Of a DNA stretch of 64,000 nucleotides, positions 59,449 through 64,000 are shown piece after piece; the stretch's first letter is position 1, and the number at the start of each line of letters is the position of its first letter. Under the pieces are notes generated by a model that worked only from the letters and a program-made list of their open reading frames with translations, searched no databases and had not been told where the DNA came from. The stretch lies in the NCBI GenBank assembly GCA_025345505.1, contig JANVCC010000018.1, positions 42,113,745 to 42,177,744 on the forward strand, written 5' to 3'. Position numbers and translations under genes: made by a program. Source of the DNA: Todiramphus chloris collaris. Its lineage: Eukaryota; Chordata; Aves; Coraciiformes; Alcedinidae.

Positions 59449-62400
59449 CTTGAAAAAGGAATAAGAAGTTTATTATAGGAGGGAAGCATCACTTTGCCTA
59501 CACATACACCCAATACTACCAGGCTATTAAGAATCATTTCCTAAAATAAAAATGATTTTTAATTACATAATCTTGAGTAAATGCATCTTCTAATATGAGC
59601 AACTAGCTGGAAGATAAAAGCTGACAATTGCATCCTGCAATCCAGCCTGTATAATAGTCCATCACGCACCATTTCATGCATCCACAGAGCTGTGGACACA
59701 TTAAGATAAAAGACCCTTCGCTACTGTGAGTCTAACTTGAAACATGACTGCATGATACAGAACAGTCACAAAACAGTAAATGGTGCATTAGGTACACTGA
59801 ATGCACGAGTCAGCTAAATGCTTAAGCCCTTCTGACATGTAAGTCCAACGGAAAGCTCCTTCACCACTGATAAGAGAGGGAAGGTGCAACTGAGAGGTCA
59901 TAATTCTCTTTATAATATGCCAAAAACGAGGATCTTTTCTTTCTAAATCATGTTCCTTTTCAAACCTCTGCAACATGACTATGCTGCTAATAACCCAGAC
60001 AACTCTAAACCAAAAGCTTATAGGAAAGAAAATAGGAAATTCCAAACAATTTGAACACAGTGAAGTGTTCAGGTTGCAACTGTGGGATTCATCTCATTCA
60101 TCTTGGCATCAGCAAAACTGGAGTTGCATCGGAGCTAGGACATTAGGAGATCCATACTCAGACTAAAATCACGTGTTTAATCCAGCCTATTTTAGACAGC
60201 TACTTTAGGATGGTAAGCCCTGGAAAGGCTTTATTGTCTCCAGTGATTATAAAAGTGGTTCCCTGGTCCAGCTTGTGTGTAGCTGTCTTAAGGCAAGACT
60301 TTTACACATGTTAAGTCTAACACGTCTCCTGGGATAGTAGCAAACTTGTTCTGTGATAAGAGGAACCCCAGTCCATTTCTAGCTTGCAAATATATTTAGA
60401 CACTATATAGGCCTGGAATTTCTAACAACATAAAATAATCTAAAGAGGAATAAGAGGGGTAAGAAAAATAAAAAATACACATGATGAGTTTTATAACTCA
60501 AGATCTTAGCCCCAGGAAGGGGAATGAAGGAAATCATGCCTCATAAATATCAGGAAGTTATCCCCTTCAGTTTCAGTTACAGTGCTAGGTCCTGAATCAT
60601 GTCCCAAATTCATCCAGATCAGAAAACATTTAAATAATTAAATAAATAAAAATTAAAAAAAAAAAAAAAACCCCTATATATAATACATATCACTGATACC
60701 AGGTAATGGAAAAAGTTAGAATTAGGTTGTATTGTATTTTGCTGTTTCTTTTATTTTTGCTTTGTTTGTTTGGGGTGTTGTTTGTTTGTTGTCGTTTTAA
60801 AATAAGCTCTCATTAAGTACCTGTTACTGGAAGAGCAAGACTTCTGCTCTTACCTGCAATGCTACTTTGTATATCTTACTATGTCTTAGAGCTGCTTTTT
60901 TTCCTCTGTTTTCCATGCTACACAATGGAGTTATAACTCCTTAACTTAACTCAACCTGGATATATATTCATGTGGAAAACTGTATTTGCTACAGTTTATC
61001 AGAATGCTGTAAACAATTACACTGCTCATCTACAATAACTTCTAATCACGTTTGCCTTCTTTTGAAGAATTAAGGTAGGGTATATAGCTTCTAAAGTGGT
61101 GTATTTCTAAAACAACTTGAAAATTGAAAAGGCATTTTCAGTTGTCATAGAAAAATCACATATTCAAGATATATATAACAACATACAAAAACACTGAAAT
61201 CAAAAAGAAACTCTTCAAGAGACACCCATTAAAAGATGTACAGAATAATAATTCAAATACAATAAAAATGCCTACAAATGAAAGGCGATTGGTTTTATAT
61301 ATGACATAAATGTAACTATTAAATCAGTAGTATTCCCAAAATAACAATCTCACACAAAAAATCAAGGACAGAACTGCAACCATTTTCAACACCTACGTTT
61401 TTTTGGGTTTTTTTTCTCAAATGGATAGAAGCAAGAATCTTGATACCAAACAAAAAACTGCAGCTGAACATCTCTATTTTTTCCTAGAGAGAGCTACCTA
61501 GTTACAAAAGATAATAAAAGACCCAGACCAAAGCATACACCCTTTAGAAAGAGAATGCTCAGTCTTAAAGCTGTAATTTGTGCATGGGATTATGTTTAGA
61601 ATAAAAAAAAGAAAAAAATAAAAAGAAAAAACAAGAGACTGCTTCAGTTAAATTAATTCAACAATAAACATGGTACTGTGAGCAGCTCCAATTCCAACCA
61701 TTTTTTATCTGTCCAACAATAGCTTTAGAACAGTTTCCAAAACCAAGATAATACTGAAGGTTTTATCTCAAAATTAATATGAAAGAGTTCTCCAGACTTC
61801 AAATATCCCTGGGATTAATAGATTCTCTCATTGCTCTTTTGCTTAAAATGGTCTCTTGCACTGCTGGAAATACTATCAGAACTCTTGCAGTAGTCAGCTT
61901 TTAATTTATCGCAGAAGGGAGGAACACCAGATACTATCAAAATGATAGTACTATCTAAACACAACATTTTTCTCATATGACCTCCTACTGCAGTAACAAA
62001 ATTGGTTTCCTAGAACTCCAACAAATACTTCTGCATCTCTTTTAGAGTAGAATTAAACAAAAAATATAGTGAAGGTATAACAAAATTGAGGCAGAAATGG
62101 AACAACGTGAAGCGTTTATTTTCTAAAATGAGAGAAGACTAATAAGACAGACTGCTATGAGTCCTTACAAACAAAAAAGCTTTTGATTCTCACTTACAAT
62201 AAAACTTTGTATAGACAAAATTCATTGTATACTGACAATCCATAAATTCAGTCAGTTTGAAGTTGTCTAGTATACAAATACATCTATGTAAATATTCCTA
62301 GTACAACAGTTTTCAATTTGTAGTACAAATAGAATTGTAAACCAGCTCTACTTTTGTCATTAACCCTGTAACAGAAATCCAAATTACAACAGAAGTAGGG

Positions 62401-64000
62401 AATACCTAATGTAACTTGTTTCCCAATAAACATCCTTTTTTGTGATATATATGGGAGATCTTTCACATGAGCAATTGTCTTCAACTCTATCCATCAAGAA
62501 TTAAAAAGAGAGCTGTTTCTCACTGAGAAACTCACCAGTTTGAAGCTGAAAGGATATATCCAAGGAAGCAGCACTCTACACTTGCCCAGGTATCCATTAT
62601 TGTTCATCTTTTTATTCACAACTCACAAATAAAATAAGTTTTGCTTCCTGTATCTATTGGTCCCATAACCTGAACAGCACCTTCCCATCTTTTTATTACA
62701 CAGAAGCAGGTTGACTATAACCTTACAAAGAAGGAGTTCCTACCTGGACAGGGGGCACTGCAGCACCCCTCTGCTACCTTCATCTCAATATGGGACACCT
62801 TCCTCAGGAAGTCTTTATCACCCCCAAAATCAGGTATAAGCTTGATGAAGGTGGCTCAGGTTCTCTGCTGCCCGCATGAGGGCTGCCCTCTCTGTGCTGG
62901 GGATCACTAAACTTGAGTTTTACTGAAACTACCAAACTGCTGCACGTTTAACACTGGTTAGTCATTTTTGCATTCCAGTACTTAGCTGTCCTGAGGATGT
63001 TAAAACTAACTCCAGCTTCTGATGATTCATCAAATGCTTTTCTCTACTTCTTGCATGTCTGCAACGACACCTATTAAATCATCTTTTCACAACATGGAAA
63101 TCAAAGCTCACAGAAAGAGAAGTTAACAGTTCCCAGTAGAAGAGAGATTATCAATGTACATTCCAAAAGTACAATCTGCACCTTTTTCAGATGCTTTCAA
63201 ACACAGAAAACTATGCATATTTGATTTCTCCTCCATTTCTTCCCCTTCCCCCCATTGCTTGTATATTCCCATTTTTCTCCTGAAGTCCACAAGCTTTTGA
63301 AGTTAGAAAGCAACAAGCATGAGTGGATTATGAGGTTGATGGACATACTATGTACTAGACATGATTGTCTTTTAAGCTTCCATAGACTTAAAAATGAAGT
63401 TTTTAACCACCAATTCCTGCCCTCTTTTGCAAGCGAGTGATTCAGCACTATCATTTCTTCTAACTTACTTTGCACAGCTATTACTGTGCATCCCTAGTAC
63501 AGATAACAGATGGTATATACTGAAAAGGATGTCTCAGGTAGGATTTACTAACAAACTTGAGCCAAGTTTTAGCAACCAGTATCATCAACACTGTTCTGCT
63601 GTTCATTCAAAGAGCACTATTTCCCTTTTGCTCTTTTCCTGCTTCTCCATGTTCCATTTCATTCTTAACTTTTGATATTTCATTGTGCTTCTCATTCCTA
63701 CATGTTTTGGCCTCAAAAATACTCAGAGATACAAAAGTGTAAGTTAAAAGGTGAAAGTGTCCATGTAAAGCTGACAGGTCAATAGGGAGATGGACATGTC
63801 TCCTAGTAAAAGAAAATTTCTGTCAAGAAGGCTGGTGGGCAGAGATAGAAGTAAGATGCATTTTTTAATAAAGGTACCTATATGAAGTCATGCATGCACA
63901 TATAGGGACTAACATTCTCCAAGAAGCGTTTCCTACAAGGAGCTAATTCTGTAAGGCAAGAAAAAAATAATGAACAAATTAAATAAAAAACCAAAACCAA
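59449..64000 (-). other. MMS22L intron (partial, 5' side of the window's first exon)
   Basis: About 4.5 kb of intron upstream of the exon at 59329. I searched it on the minus strand for the preceding MMS22L segment (the part rich in tryptophans, ending just before the conserved LEE motif) and did not find it, so that exon should lie beyond 64000. The region holds A-rich simple tracts near 60643-60672 and 61604-61632, and a GT-rich tract near 60757-60796. No CR1 copy is recognisable. An open minus frame at 59788-60045 matches nothing I know. Confidence 0.7.

Noticed and set aside
59788-60045. Minus-strand open frame with coding-like texture (KEHDLERKDPRFWHIIKR) and a possible acceptor ttattagcag
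   Set aside because: It does not match the MMS22L segment expected before 59448, has no convincing donor, and matches no family I recognise.
1-64000. tRNA, rRNA, CRISPR, operon or phage-like structures
   Set aside because: Scanned by eye; no cloverleaf, array, ribosomal-site spacing or gene packing of those kinds. The only ggttcga-like hit (about 6047) is inside a CR1.

Overview
The window reads as avian nuclear DNA. It is AT-rich, has short coding exons separated by long introns, and carries at least a dozen CR1 LINE fragments, several ending in the CR1 3' signature ATTCTATGATTCTATG. I see no recent SINEs and no recognisable LTR element. The species cannot be told from sequence alone.

The only protein-coding gene I can support is an interior part of MMS22L, on the minus strand. 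MMS22L is the replication-fork repair protein that partners TONSL and promotes RAD51 loading. I assembled ten coding exons between 59448 and 1634. All nine introns are GT-AG, and the reading phase is continuous across every junction for 2,024 nt (674 full codons plus 2 nt). From my recollection of the human protein this is roughly residues 400 to 1,075 of about 1,240. The N-terminal coding exons lie beyond 64000 and the last C-terminal part lies before position 1. Gene order along the transcript runs from high to low coordinates.

Layout: 64000-59449 intron; 59448-55325 three exons; 55324-22009 one intron of about 33.3 kb; 22008-9632 six exons in about 12.4 kb; 9631-1846 intron; 1845-1634 exon; 1633-1 intron. 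The giant intron holds a cluster of CR1 copies in alternating orientation (34.7-38.6 kb), older retroelement relics, simple repeats, and several AT-rich but complex stretches that could be conserved regulatory elements. In vertebrates MMS22L neighbours the neural transcription-factor gene POU3F2, which makes long-range enhancers in this intron plausible but unproven.

The most unusual item is a short open stretch at 39808-39996. It resembles the GIY-YIG endonuclease C-terminus of Penelope-like retroelements, a class essentially extinct in birds. Other points of note are a 27-bp inverted duplication inside one CR1, CR1 insertions within about 80-95 bp of two splice sites, and a CpG-rich MMS22L exon in AT-rich surroundings. 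I found no bacterial-type system, CRISPR array, tRNA, rRNA or operon, as expected for this kind of DNA.
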